Shown piece by piece: positions 8,649 to 17,570 of a DNA stretch of 64,000 nt. Source of the DNA: Actinomycetes bacterium (GTDB lineage Bacteria > Actinomycetota > Actinomycetes > Mycobacteriales > Mycobacteriaceae); contig JAEWRC010000024.1 of NCBI GenBank assembly GCA_023460175.1, positions 1-64,000 of the forward strand, written 5' to 3'. Positions within the stretch are counted from its first letter, which is position 1. Each line of letters begins with the position of its first letter. The position numbers and the translations under genes were made by a program. The notes under the pieces were generated by a model. It saw only the letters and a list, made by a program, of their open reading frames with translations, was not told where the DNA came from and did no database searches.

Positions 8649-9827
8649 ATGGATGGTGCGGTAACCGGTCTCGTCCTACTGGCGGTGCTGGTGATCGTCG
8701 CGGTCATCATCGTGGCCAAGTCCGTCGCGCTGATCCCGCAGGCGGAGGCCGCGGTGATCGAGCGGCTGGGCCGGTACAGCAAGACCGTCTCGGGGCAGTT
8801 GACCCTGCTGGTGCCGTTCATCGACCGCATCCGCGCCCGGGTGGACCTGCGCGAGCGCGTGGTGTCCTTCCCGCCGCAGCCGGTGATCACCGAGGACAAC
8901 CTGACGGTGAACATCGACACGGTGGTCTACTTCCAGGTCACCAACCCGCAGGCGGCGGTCTACCAGATCAGCAACTACATCGTCGGCGTCGAGCAGCTGA
9001 CCACGACCACGCTGCGCAACGTGGTCGGCGGCATGACCCTGGAACAGACCCTGACCTCCCGGGACTCGATCAACGGCCAGCTGCGCGGCGTGCTGGACGA
9101 GGCCACCAACAAGTGGGGGCTGCGGGTGGCCCGGGTCGAGCTCAAGGCCATCGACCCGCCGATCTCGATTCAGGACTCCATGGAGAAGCAGATGCGCGCC
9201 GACCGGGAGAAGCGCGCGATGATCCTCAACGCCGAGGGCGTGCGGGAGTCCTCGATCAAGCAGGCCGAGGGCCAGAAGCAGGCCGCGATCCTGGCGGCCG
9301 AGGGCTCCAAGCAGGCGGCGATCCTGTCCGCCGAGGCCGAGCGGCAATCCCGGATCCTGCGCGCCCAGGGCGAGCGGGCCGCGCAGTACCTGCAGGCTCA
9401 GGGTGAGGCCAAGGCCATCGAGAAGACCTTCGCGGCGATCAAGGCCGGCCGGCCCACCCCCGAGCTGCTGGCCTACCAGTACCTACAGACGCTGCCCAAG
9501 ATGGCCGAGGGCGAGGCCAACAAGGTGTGGCTGGTGCCCAGCGACTTCGGTTCCGCGCTGCAGGGATTCACCAAGCTGCTCGGCGCCCCCGGCGAGGACG
9601 GCGTGTTCCGCTACACGCCCTCGCCGGTGGAACCCGATCAGGCCCCGGTCGACGACTCCGACGACGTGGCCGACTGGTTCGAGACCAAGAGCGACCCGGC
9701 GATCGCCGAGGCCGTCGCCAAGGCCGAGGCCGACGCGCGGGACACCTCCGCCGCGGCGCTACCCGGCCCCGGCATGATGCCGCCGTCCCCGCTGCAATCC
9801 GGGGCGCACCACCGGGAGGAAGCGTGA
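8649..9827 (+). CDS. SPFH/stomatin-family protein (QmcA-like, Rv1488 type)
   Basis: A 392-residue SPFH (band 7) protein. One N-terminal membrane segment (about residues 5-25) is followed by the band-7 domain (SVALIPQAEAAVIERLGRYS onward). A long Ala/Glu/Gln-rich helical region (about 195-260) carries imperfect repeats of the AILxAEGxKQ type, expected for the oligomerising coiled coil. A disordered acidic and Pro-rich tail ends the protein. It follows the NfeD-like gene by 10 bases with GAAGGAG before the ATG, forming the NfeD-SPFH pair. The next small gene starts at its stop codon. Confidence 0.9.
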   Translation: MDGAVTGLVLLAVLVIVAVIIVAKSVALIPQAEAAVIERLGRYSKTVSGQLTLLVPFIDRIRARVDLRERVVSFPPQPVITEDNLTVNIDTVVYFQVTNPQAAVYQISNYIVGVEQLTTTTLRNVVGGMTLEQTLTSRDSINGQLRGVLDEATNKWGLRVARVELKAIDPPISIQDSMEKQMRADREKRAMILNAEGVRESSIKQAEGQKQAAILAAEGSKQAAILSAEAERQSRILRAQGERAAQYLQAQGEAKAIEKTFAAIKAGRPTPELLAYQYLQTLPKMAEGEANKVWLVPSDFGSALQGFTKLLGAPGEDGVFRYTPSPVEPDQAPVDDSDDVADWFETKSDPAIAEAVAKAEADARDTSAAALPGPGMMPPSPLQSGAHHREEA

Positions 9828-9829
9828 GC

Positions 9830-10183
9830 ATGCTGACGTCACCGAAGACCTACACCGCGCTGGCGGCCCTCCAGGCGGGTGACGCGGTGGCGTGCGCCAT
9901 CCCGCTGGCGCCGATCACCAAGGCACTCGACGACGTCCGGTTACCGCAGCGGTACCGGCCGATCCTGCCCGTGGTCAAGGCCGCGTCGGCGGTCGGACTG
10001 GCCGCCGCGGGGCGCTTCCCGGCGCTGGCCCGGCTGACCACCTTCCTGCTGACGGTGTACTTCACGCTGGCGGTGGGCGCGCACCTGCGCGCCAAGGACT
10101 ACAGCGTGGGGCTGGTGGCGGCGTCGTCGTTCCTGGCACTGTTCGCGACGCTGACCGCCAAGGGGCCCGACACCGGCTCCTGA
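9830..10183 (+). CDS. DoxX-like small integral membrane protein
   Basis: About 117 residues with four hydrophobic segments, resembling the DoxX-like family. It includes segments around LAALQAGDAVACAIPLAP, ASAVGLAAAGRFPALA, FLLTVYFTLAVGAHLRA and VGLVAASSFLALFATL. The ATG at 9830 has GGGAGGA 9 bases upstream; a GTG at 9824 overlapping the previous stop is the alternative. Tight spacing suggests co-transcription with the SPFH gene. The last 85 bases overlap the 3' end of the convergent TVP38-like gene. The specific function is unknown. Confidence 0.72.
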   Translation: MLTSPKTYTALAALQAGDAVACAIPLAPITKALDDVRLPQRYRPILPVVKAASAVGLAAAGRFPALARLTTFLLTVYFTLAVGAHLRAKDYSVGLVAASSFLALFATLTAKGPDTGS

Positions 10184-10902
10184 GGTGCAGTCGCGGCCGC
10201 CTTGCGGCGATGGTTGCGGACCTCGAGGGCCAGCCCGGCCACGCCGACGCTGGCCGTGCACAACGAGATCAGCACCAGCAGGGGATTGACGCTGCCGGTC
10301 AGGGCGTCGCCCAGGATGACCACGGCCGCGGTGCCAGGGAACAGCCCGATCACCGTCGCGGCCGCGTACGGCACCAGGCGCACCGATGATGCGCCGACGG
10401 CGTAGTTGATCACCGAGAACGGCACCGCCGGAATCAGCCGCACCGACAGCACCGCCAGCCAGCCGCGACGGCGCAGATGCGCGTCGACGGCGTCGATGGT
10501 CGGATGGCTGACCAACCGGGCGAGCTGCCAGCCGAAGCCGCGCACTGCCAACACCGCCAGCACCGCGCTGATCGTGCTCGCGGTCACCGCCAGGGCGATG
10601 CCCAGCGCGGAACCGAACAGCAGGCCCGCGGCCAGCGTGAACGCGGTGCGCGGAAACGGCAGCACGGTGCCGAGGCTGTGCGCGGCCAGGAATGCCAGCG
10701 GGAACCACGGACCCAGCGACCGGGCCCAGTCGCGCAGTTGCACGGCGGTGGGCAGCGGCACCAGCAATGCGATTGCGACAAGAATCACAATGGCGATCGC
10801 GGCGACGGCCACGCGTCGTCGCGGGATCTGACGCACGATCCCGGTGACCGTCTCCGGGGCAGCGCGCAACGCGTCGATCATCCGTCTCATTGCGCTGGCC
10901 AC
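10099..10902 (-). CDS. TVP38/TMEM64 (DedA-related) family membrane protein (Rv1491c type)
   Basis: About 267 residues with six or so membrane segments and the SNARE-associated/VTT domain signature. The typical motif is FPRTAFTLAAGLLFG, followed by GWLAVLSVRLIPAVPFSVIN. Such proteins are thought to be lipid scramblases or transporters. The start is uncertain: GTG 10902 lies 8 bases after a TACCCT -10-like hexamer (leaderless start), and ATG 10890 or 10881 are alternatives. The hydrophilic C-terminal tail overlaps the convergent DoxX-like gene by 85 bases, so either tail may be annotated too long. It is divergent from mutA. Confidence 0.8.
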   Translation of the reverse strand: MASAMRRMIDALRAAPETVTGIVRQIPRRRVAVAAIAIVILVAIALLVPLPTAVQLRDWARSLGPWFPLAFLAAHSLGTVLPFPRTAFTLAAGLLFGSALGIALAVTASTISAVLAVLAVRGFGWQLARLVSHPTIDAVDAHLRRRGWLAVLSVRLIPAVPFSVINYAVGASSVRLVPYAAATVIGLFPGTAAVVILGDALTGSVNPLLVLISLCTASVGVAGLALEVRNHRRKAAATAPQEPVSGPLAVSVANSARNDDAATSPTL

Positions 10903-11006
10903 GGCAATTAAGGGTACGGGGTGCCGGTGAACAACGGCTGCCGCGCGCCGTGGCGCGCCGCCGCGGCCGGACGTCGGGCGCTTCATCGGCGGCCGCGGCC
11001 ATCATC

Positions 11007-11012
11007 TAGCCT
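11007..11012 (+). promoter_or_regulatory. Candidate -10 element for the mutA-mutB-meaB operon
   Basis: TAGCCT fits the mycobacterial TANNNT -10 pattern and lies 63 bases upstream of the mutA GTG, in the region between the divergent TVP38-like gene and mutA. No convincing -35 is visible. No cobalamin riboswitch was recognised in the leader. This is a motif-only call. Confidence 0.3.
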
Positions 11013-11075
11013 GAAGCCTCGAGTGATCCGTCACCTCGCGGACCACTGCACGCTGCGATAACAGGGGAGCTGCCG

Positions 11076-12941
11076 GTGTCTTCAGGTGCCTCAGTCGTAT
11101 CCGCCGATCAGGCCGAGCTGGAACAGGCTCGCGCCCGCTGGCGCGATGCGGTTGCCGGTGTGCTCGCCAAGAGCACCCGCCGCGACGTTTCGGAGTTGCC
11201 CGACGAGCCCGAACGGTTGCTCGACAGTCCCACCTACGAGGGCTTCGACGTCCGCCCGCTCTACACCGCGCTCGACGCGCTGCCGGAGCCCCCGCTGCCC
11301 GGCCAGTGGCCGTTCGTCCGCGGTGGTGACGCGACGCGCGACGTGCTGTCCGGCTGGAAGGTCGCCGAATCGTTCCCGGCGTCCGGCGCGGCCGGCGGGG
11401 ATGCCAATGCGACGTTGCTGGCCGCGCTGTCGGAGGGCGTCAGCGCGCTCGTGCTGCGGGTCGGCGCCGAGGGCGTGCCCGCCGGGGATCTCGACCGGCT
11501 GCTCGAGGGTGTCTTCATCGAACTCGTGCCCGTCGTCCTGGCCGCCGGTGCCGACTACGTCGCTGCCGCCGACGTGCTGCTCGAGCTGGTGTCCGGCCTC
11601 GCCGACGATCAGCGCGCGACCCTGTCGGTCGACCTCGGCGGCGATCCGCTGACCGCGGCCCTCAGCGGGGTCCCGTCGGCATCGGTCGACGACGTCGTCG
11701 CGATGGCCCAGCGGGTCACCGAGTTCGGCGGTGCGGTCCGCGCGATCACCGTCGACGGTCCGGCGCTGCACAACCGCGGCGCCAACGGCGCCTGGGAGCT
11801 GGCCGGGGTCATCGCCGCGGCGGTGAACTACCTGCGGCTGCTGGCCGCCGCCGGTGTCGACACCGCCGACGCGCTGCGCCAGATCAGTTTCCGCCTTGCC
11901 GCCGACGACGATCAGTTCATGACGACCGCCAAGATGCGCGCGGTACGCCAGCTCTGGGCCCGGGTGGCCGAGGTGCTCGGCGCCCCGGACGCCGGCGCGG
12001 TCCAGGTGCACGCGGTCAGCTCGCTGGCGATGATGGCCCAGCGCGATCCGTGGGTGAACATGCTGCGCTGCACACTGGCCGCCTTCGGTGCCGGGGTCGG
12101 CGGGGCCGACACCGTCGAGGTCAACCCGTTCGACGTGGCGATCGCCGGCGGGGCGCCCGGGGTGTCCCCGTCGTTCTCGCGGCGCATCGCGCGCAACACC
12201 CAGCTGCTGCTGCTCGAGGAGTCCCATCTGGGCCGCGTGCGCGATCCGGGTGGCGGCTCGTGGTTCCTCGAGGATCTCACCCAGCAGCTCGCCGATCAGG
12301 CTTGGCAGAACTTCCAGGCCATCGAGGCCCGCGGCGGTTTCGCGGCGGCCACCGAGTTCATCGCCGAGCAGGTCGAGGCCGTGGCGGCGGCCCGTCGCGC
12401 GGACATCGCGCATCGGCGCACCGCGGTGACGGGCGTCAACGAGTTCCCGAATCTGGCCGAAGTACCGCTGCCACAGCAGGATTCGCCGGAAGGCGTGCTG
12501 CGTTACGCCCAGGATTTCGAGGCGTTGCGCAACCGCTCCGACGACTACCTGGCCGCCAACGGCCAGCGTCCGCAGGTGCTGCTGGTGCCGCTGGGACCGC
12601 TCGCCGAGCACAACATCCGCACCTCCTTCGCCACCAACCTGTTGGCCTCCGGCGGCATCGAGGCCAACAACCCGGGCCCGGTGGACAGCGCCACGGTCGC
12701 GGCCGCGGTCGCGGAGGCGGGTTCGACCGCCGCGGTGGTGATCTGCGGTACCGACGCCCGCTACGCCGACGAGGCCTCGGCGGTGGTCGAGGCCCTGCGC
12801 GGCGCCGGTGTCGACCGGGTCTACCTGGCCGGTCCGGAAAAGGCGGTCGCGGCCGCCGAGCACCGGCCCGACGAATACCTGACTGCGAAAATCGATGCGG
12901 TCGAAGCGCTTTCCACCCTCCTGACGCGATTGGGGGCCTGA
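11076..12941 (+). CDS. mutA: Methylmalonyl-CoA mutase small (beta) subunit MutA
   Basis: A 621-residue small subunit of adenosylcobalamin-dependent methylmalonyl-CoA mutase, homologous to MutB but without the DxHxxG cobalamin ligand motif, as expected for this non-catalytic subunit. Conserved stretches include PLPGQWPFVRGG, ISFRLAADDDQFM, MLRCTLAAFGAGVGGAD and RRIARNTQLLLLEESHLGRV. The GTG start follows AGGGGAG. mutB begins 2 bases after the stop. The enzyme interconverts succinyl-CoA and (R)-methylmalonyl-CoA. In mycobacteria it both disposes of propionyl-CoA and can supply methylmalonyl-CoA for methyl-branched lipids such as those made by the Pks2-type synthase encoded about 2 kb downstream of meaB. 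Confidence 0.95.
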   Translation: MSSGASVVSADQAELEQARARWRDAVAGVLAKSTRRDVSELPDEPERLLDSPTYEGFDVRPLYTALDALPEPPLPGQWPFVRGGDATRDVLSGWKVAESFPASGAAGGDANATLLAALSEGVSALVLRVGAEGVPAGDLDRLLEGVFIELVPVVLAAGADYVAAADVLLELVSGLADDQRATLSVDLGGDPLTAALSGVPSASVDDVVAMAQRVTEFGGAVRAITVDGPALHNRGANGAWELAGVIAAAVNYLRLLAAAGVDTADALRQISFRLAADDDQFMTTAKMRAVRQLWARVAEVLGAPDAGAVQVHAVSSLAMMAQRDPWVNMLRCTLAAFGAGVGGADTVEVNPFDVAIAGGAPGVSPSFSRRIARNTQLLLLEESHLGRVRDPGGGSWFLEDLTQQLADQAWQNFQAIEARGGFAAATEFIAEQVEAVAAARRADIAHRRTAVTGVNEFPNLAEVPLPQQDSPEGVLRYAQDFEALRNRSDDYLAANGQRPQVLLVPLGPLAEHNIRTSFATNLLASGGIEANNPGPVDSATVAAAVAEAGSTAAVVICGTDARYADEASAVVEALRGAGVDRVYLAGPEKAVAAAEHRPDEYLTAKIDAVEALSTLLTRLGA

Positions 12942-12943
12942 CG

Positions 12944-15226
12944 ATGACCGCATCCGAGGTAGCCGGTAAGTCGACCATCCAGAGTTTCGCCGAGGTGCCG
13001 CTGCGCGGTACCGAGGCCGGGACCGCGGCCACGCCGGAGGCGGTGGCCGAATCGGTGCGCGCCGCCGCGTCCGCGCACGGCTACACCCCCGAGCAACTCG
13101 AGTGGGCCACGCCCGAGGGCATCGAGGTCAAGCCGGTCTACATCGCCGCCGACCGCGACGGCGCCGCCGCGGCGGGTTACCCGGTGGACAGTTTCCCGGG
13201 CGAGCCGCCGTTCATCCGCGGCCCGTACCCGACGATGTATGTCAACCAGCCGTGGACCATTCGGCAGTACGCCGGGTTCTCGACGGCCGCCGAGTCCAAC
13301 GCGTTCTACCGGCGCAACCTGGCCGCGGGGCAGAAGGGTCTGTCGGTCGCGTTCGACCTGGCGACCCACCGCGGTTACGACTCCGACCATCCGCGGGTGG
13401 CCGGCGACGTCGGCATGGCCGGCGTGGCCATCGACTCGATCCTGGACATGCGGCAGCTGTTCGACGGCATCGACCTGGGTTCGGTCAGCGTCTCGATGAC
13501 CATGAACGGTGCGGTGCTGCCCATCCTGGCGCTGTACGTGGTGGCCGCCGAGGAGCAGGGCGTGCCGCCGGAGAAGTTGGCCGGGACCATCCAGAACGAC
13601 ATTCTCAAAGAGTTCATGGTCCGCAACACCTACATCTATCCGCCGAAGCCCTCGATGCGGATCATCTCGGACATCTTCGGCTACACCAGCACGAAAATGC
13701 CGAAGTTCAACAGCATTTCGATCTCCGGGTACCACATCCAGGAGGCCGGTGCCACGGCCGATCTCGAGCTGGCCTACACCTTGGCCGACGGGGTGGAGTA
13801 CATCAAGGCGGGCCTGGAAGCCGGTCTGGACATCGACAAGTTCGCCCCCCGCCTGTCGTTCTTCTGGGGCATCGGGATGAACTTCTTCATGGAGGTCGCC
13901 AAGCTGCGTGCCGGCCGGCTGTTGTGGAGCGAGCTGGTGGCGCAGTTCGACCCCAAGAACGCGAAATCGCTGTCGCTGCGCACGCATTCGCAGACCTCGG
14001 GCTGGTCGCTGACCGCACAGGACGTGTACAACAACGTCGCCCGCACCTGTGTGGAGGCCATGGCCGCGACCCAGGGCCACACCCAGTCGCTGCACACCAA
14101 CGCGCTGGACGAGGCGCTGGCGCTGCCCACCGACTTCTCCGCGCGCATCGCGCGCAACACCCAGCTGCTGCTGGCCCAGGAGTCCGGCACCACCCGGCCC
14201 ATCGATCCGTGGGGCGGCTCCTACTACATGGAGTGGCTCACCCATCAGCTGGCCGAACGCGCCCGGGCCCACATCGCCGAGGTCGCCGAGCACGGCGGCA
14301 TGGCCCAGGCCATCGACGACGGCATCCCGAAGCTGCGCATCGAGGAGGCCGCCGCGCGCACGCAGGCGCGCATCGACTCCGGCGCCCAGCCGCTGATCGG
14401 CGTCAACAAGTACCAGGTCGACGAGGACCAGGAGATCGAGGTCCTCAAGGTCGAGAACAGCCGAGTGCGCGCCGAGCAGTTGGCCAAGCTCGAGCAGCTG
14501 CGCGCCGAGCGCGACGAGGCGGCCTGTCAGGCCTCGCTCGACGAGCTGACCCGCGCCGCCGCGGCGACCGGCCCCGCCGGGGACGACGGCCTGGGCAACA
14601 ACCTGCTGGCGCTGGCCATCGACGCCGCCCGGGCCAAGGCCACCCTCGGCGAGATCTCCGATGCGTTGGAGAAGGTCTTCGGGCGCCATCAGGCCGAGAT
14701 CCGGACCATCGCCGGGGTATACCGCGACGAGGTGGGGAATAGTCAGAACGTGGACGGAATCAACAACGCGACCGCGCTGGTGGAGAAGTTCGCCGAGGCC
14801 GACGGGCGGCGCCCCCGCATCCTGGTCGCGAAGATGGGCCAGGACGGCCACGATCGCGGCCAGAAGGTGATCGCGACGGCGTTCGCCGACCTGGGCTTCG
14901 ACGTCGACGTCGGCTCGCTGTTCTCGACGCCGGACGAGGTGGCCCGCCAGGCAGCGGACAACGACGTGCACGTGGTCGGGGTGTCCTCGCTGGCGGCCGG
15001 TCACCTGACCCTGGTCCCCGCGCTGCGCGACGCGCTGGCCGAGGTGGGCCGTCCCGACATCATGATCGTCGTCGGCGGCGTGATCCCGCCGGGGGACTTC
15101 GAGGAGCTCTACGCCGCCGGGGCCAATGCGATCTTCCCGCCCGGGACGGTGATCGCCGATGCCGCGACGGGCCTGCTGGCCAAGCTGGCCGAACGGCTGG
15201 GCTACGACTTGAGCGGCACCGCCTGA
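12944..15226 (+). CDS. mutB: Methylmalonyl-CoA mutase large (alpha) subunit MutB
   Basis: A 760-residue catalytic subunit. The N-terminal TIM barrel binds the acyl-CoA (PFIRGPYPTMYVNQPWTIRQ, GLSVAFDLATHRGYDSDHPR). The C-terminal domain carries the cobalamin-binding DxHxxG motif at residues 634-639 (DGHDRG), with His636 as lower ligand, followed by the GVSSLAAGH region. It is close to the length of Mtb MutB (about 750). The start at ATG 12944 is 2 bases after mutA's stop; upstream in-frame starts lie inside mutA and are rejected. It forms one operon with mutA and meaB. Confidence 0.96.
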   Translation: MTASEVAGKSTIQSFAEVPLRGTEAGTAATPEAVAESVRAAASAHGYTPEQLEWATPEGIEVKPVYIAADRDGAAAAGYPVDSFPGEPPFIRGPYPTMYVNQPWTIRQYAGFSTAAESNAFYRRNLAAGQKGLSVAFDLATHRGYDSDHPRVAGDVGMAGVAIDSILDMRQLFDGIDLGSVSVSMTMNGAVLPILALYVVAAEEQGVPPEKLAGTIQNDILKEFMVRNTYIYPPKPSMRIISDIFGYTSTKMPKFNSISISGYHIQEAGATADLELAYTLADGVEYIKAGLEAGLDIDKFAPRLSFFWGIGMNFFMEVAKLRAGRLLWSELVAQFDPKNAKSLSLRTHSQTSGWSLTAQDVYNNVARTCVEAMAATQGHTQSLHTNALDEALALPTDFSARIARNTQLLLAQESGTTRPIDPWGGSYYMEWLTHQLAERARAHIAEVAEHGGMAQAIDDGIPKLRIEEAAARTQARIDSGAQPLIGVNKYQVDEDQEIEVLKVENSRVRAEQLAKLEQLRAERDEAACQASLDELTRAAAATGPAGDDGLGNNLLALAIDAARAKATLGEISDALEKVFGRHQAEIRTIAGVYRDEVGNSQNVDGINNATALVEKFAEADGRRPRILVAKMGQDGHDRGQKVIATAFADLGFDVDVGSLFSTPDEVARQAADNDVHVVGVSSLAAGHLTLVPALRDALAEVGRPDIMIVVGGVIPPGDFEELYAAGANAIFPPGTVIADAATGLLAKLAERLGYDLSGTA

Positions 15227-15231
15227 TCGCG

Positions 15232-16221
15232 ATGACAGCCCCGTCGGCACTGAGCACAGACGAACTCGCCGGCCGCATCCGGCACGGTGACCGGGCCGCG
15301 CTGGCCCGCGCCATCACCCTGGTGGAGTCGACCCGCGCCGACCACCGCGCGCAGGCCCAAGAGTTGCTGCTGGCCCTGATGCCGGAGGCCGGTTCGGCCA
15401 TGCACATCGGCATCACGGGGGTTCCCGGGGTCGGCAAGTCGACGTCCATCGAGGCGCTCGGCATGTACCTCATGGACCAGGGCCACCGGGTGGCGGTGGT
15501 CGCGGTGGACCCGTCGTCGACCCGGACCGGCGGGTCCATCCTGGGCGACAAGACCCGGATGTCGCGGCTGGCGGCACACCCGGACGCCTACATCCGACCC
15601 TCGCCGACCTCGGGCACACTCGGCGGGGTGGCCCGCGCGACTCGCGAGACCATCGTCCTGTTGGAGGCGGCCGGATTCGACGTCATCCTGGTCGAGACGG
15701 TCGGCGTCGGGCAGTCCGAGGTCACCGTGGCCGGCATGGTGGACACCTTCGTCTTCCTGACGCTGGCCCGCACCGGAGATCAGTTGCAGGGCATCAAGAA
15801 GGGCGTGCTGGAACTCGCCGACATCATCGTGGTGAACAAGGCCGACGGCAACCACGTGATGGAGGCCAAGAAGGCCGCGCGGGAACTGTCCGGTGCGATC
15901 CGGCTGATCTACCCGCGCGAAGTGCTCTGGCGCCCCCCGGTGTTGACCATGAGCGCCCTGGAGGGCACCGGCCTGGCGGAGCTGTGGGACAGCGTGCTGA
16001 AGCACCGCGAGGTCCTGACCGCGGCCGGCGAGTTCGAGGCGCGCCGGCGCACCCAACAGGTCGAGTGGACCTGGGCGATGGTCCACGACGCGGTGCTCGA
16101 CCGGGTGCTGGCACATCCCGAGGTGAAGGGGATCCGCGGCGAGGTCGAACGGCAGGTCCGGGAGGGCGAGTTGACCCCGGCGCTGGCGGCCGCCCGCATC
16201 CTGGACGCCGCCGCGGAGTAG
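15232..16221 (+). CDS. meaB: MeaB/ArgK G3E-family GTPase (methylmalonyl-CoA mutase chaperone)
   Basis: A 329-residue P-loop GTPase of the MeaB subfamily. Walker A GVPGVGKS is at residues 63-70. The switch regions follow (AVVAVDPSSTRTGGSILGD and TVGVGQSEVTVAG), and NKAD is the guanine-specificity motif. MeaB gates adenosylcobalamin loading and protects methylmalonyl-CoA mutase; the gene lies 5 bases after mutB, consistent with that partnership. It corresponds to Mtb Rv1496. No good ribosome-binding site is visible before ATG 15232, which suggests translational coupling to mutB. Confidence 0.94.
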   Translation: MTAPSALSTDELAGRIRHGDRAALARAITLVESTRADHRAQAQELLLALMPEAGSAMHIGITGVPGVGKSTSIEALGMYLMDQGHRVAVVAVDPSSTRTGGSILGDKTRMSRLAAHPDAYIRPSPTSGTLGGVARATRETIVLLEAAGFDVILVETVGVGQSEVTVAGMVDTFVFLTLARTGDQLQGIKKGVLELADIIVVNKADGNHVMEAKKAARELSGAIRLIYPREVLWRPPVLTMSALEGTGLAELWDSVLKHREVLTAAGEFEARRRTQQVEWTWAMVHDAVLDRVLAHPEVKGIRGEVERQVREGELTPALAAARILDAAAE

Positions 16222-16245
16222 TCGAGCAACGGTGACCGAGACTAA

Positions 16246-16291
16246 CAGTTCGATAACTGCATGTTTGTTTGCTCGCTCCGGCGGGTAGATT
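16246..16291 (+). promoter_or_regulatory. Promoter region of the lipL-like gene: small inverted repeat and leaderless -10
   Basis: An inverted repeat with arms CAGTT/AACTG and spacer CGAT lies at 16246-16259. It is followed by a TAGATT -10-like hexamer at 16286-16291, 7 bases before the GTG at 16299. That spacing predicts a leaderless transcript. The inverted repeat could be a weak operator or part of a terminator for meaB; the sequence does not decide. Confidence 0.4.
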
Positions 16292-16298
16292 TGGCTAG

Positions 16299-17570
16299 GT
16301 GAGCAAAGCATCTGCTTGGGAGCGCAGCGTAGCGCTTCCCGACGGTGTGGGCGGCGCGGCCGACCCCAGGTTCTCCTGCGCGGTGCGCACCTTCGCCAGC
16401 ATGTTCCCGCACCGTAAATTCGGCGGTGGTGCGCTGGCGGTCTATCTCGACGGAAAGCCGGTGGTGGACATCTGGACCGGCTGGTCGGACCGCCGCGGCC
16501 GGCAACGCTGGACCGCCGACACCGGGGCCATGGTGTTCTCCGCGACCAAGGGGGTGGCCTCGACGGTCATCCACCGCCTGGTGGATCGCGGACTACTCGA
16601 TTACGACACCCCGGTGGCCGAGTACTGGCCGGAGTTCGGCGCCAACGGCAAGGCCGACATCACCGTCCGCGAGATCATGAGTCACCGGGCTGGGCTGTCG
16701 CATCTCAACGGCCTGGGCAAGGCCGACATCATGGACCACCAGCGCATGGAGGAGTGGATCGCGGCCGCACCCGCATCCCAGTTGCGTGGCAAGCCGGCCT
16801 ACCACGCGGTCACCTACGGCTGGTTGCTCGCCGGGGTCGCACGGGCGGTGACCGGCAAGGGCATGCGACAGCTGTTCCGCGAAGAAGTCGCGGCCCCGCT
16901 GAACACCGACGGCATCCATCTCGGGCGGCCCTCGGCCGACGCCCCCACCCGGCCGGCCCAGATCATCCATCCGCAGATGAACATCCAGAACCCGGTGTTC
17001 AACTTCCTGGCCCCGCGCGCAGCGATGCTGCAGATGACCGCCGGCTTCGGGGCGCTGTACTTCCCGGGGATGAAAGCCGTTGTGCAGGGCGATATCCCGT
17101 TGCTGGACAGCGAGATTCCCTCGGCCAACGGAGTGGCCACCGCGCGCGGCCTGGCGAAGATGTACGGTGCCATCGCCAACGGCGGCGTCATCGACGACGC
17201 CGAGTACCTGTCACCGCAGATCGCCGCGGGCCTGACGGGGCGTCGCAGCCTGCGACTGGACCACAGCGTCGGGATGCCGATGGCGTTCCACCTCGGCTAC
17301 CACGCCATCCCCATTCCCGGTGTGCTGCCCGGCTTCGGCCACGTCGGCCTCGGCGGTTCGGTCGGCTGGGCGGTGCCGAGCCTGGGGCTGTCGTTCTCGG
17401 TGGTGCACAACCGGCTGCTGACCCCGTTCGTGGTCCCCGATCAGGCCGGCTTCGTGGCGACCGCGGCGTTGATCCGTCGCGCCGCGGGCATCGCGCGCTC
17501 GCATGGTTTCGACCCGATCGCCGAGCAGGGTGCGCCGTACTGGAAGGAATCCACCTCCGCGGTGGGCTGA
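16299..17570 (+). CDS. lipL: Beta-lactamase-fold esterase/lipase (LipL-like)
   Basis: A 423-residue serine hydrolase of the class C beta-lactamase/family VIII esterase fold. The nucleophile motif SATK is visible in MVFSATKGVAS (about residues 84-94), and a Tyr in YHAVTYGWLL is the likely second catalytic residue. A GLGGSVGW segment lies near the C-terminus. By order after meaB it corresponds to Mtb Rv1497 (lipL, about 429 aa). No signal peptide is evident. Substrates are unknown; the family hydrolyses short acyl esters and sometimes lipids. It marks the left border of the accessory lipid locus. Confidence 0.85.
   Translation: MSKASAWERSVALPDGVGGAADPRFSCAVRTFASMFPHRKFGGGALAVYLDGKPVVDIWTGWSDRRGRQRWTADTGAMVFSATKGVASTVIHRLVDRGLLDYDTPVAEYWPEFGANGKADITVREIMSHRAGLSHLNGLGKADIMDHQRMEEWIAAAPASQLRGKPAYHAVTYGWLLAGVARAVTGKGMRQLFREEVAAPLNTDGIHLGRPSADAPTRPAQIIHPQMNIQNPVFNFLAPRAAMLQMTAGFGALYFPGMKAVVQGDIPLLDSEIPSANGVATARGLAKMYGAIANGGVIDDAEYLSPQIAAGLTGRRSLRLDHSVGMPMAFHLGYHAIPIPGVLPGFGHVGLGGSVGWAVPSLGLSFSVVHNRLLTPFVVPDQAGFVATAALIRRAAGIARSHGFDPIAEQGAPYWKESTSAVG

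Noticed and set aside
12050..12943. Upstream extension of mutB inside mutA
   Set aside because: It overlaps mutA out of frame and is Arg/Gly-rich; MutB homology begins at 12944.
12821..15250. Long open frame antisense to mutB
   Set aside because: Same GC artefact; low-complexity translation.
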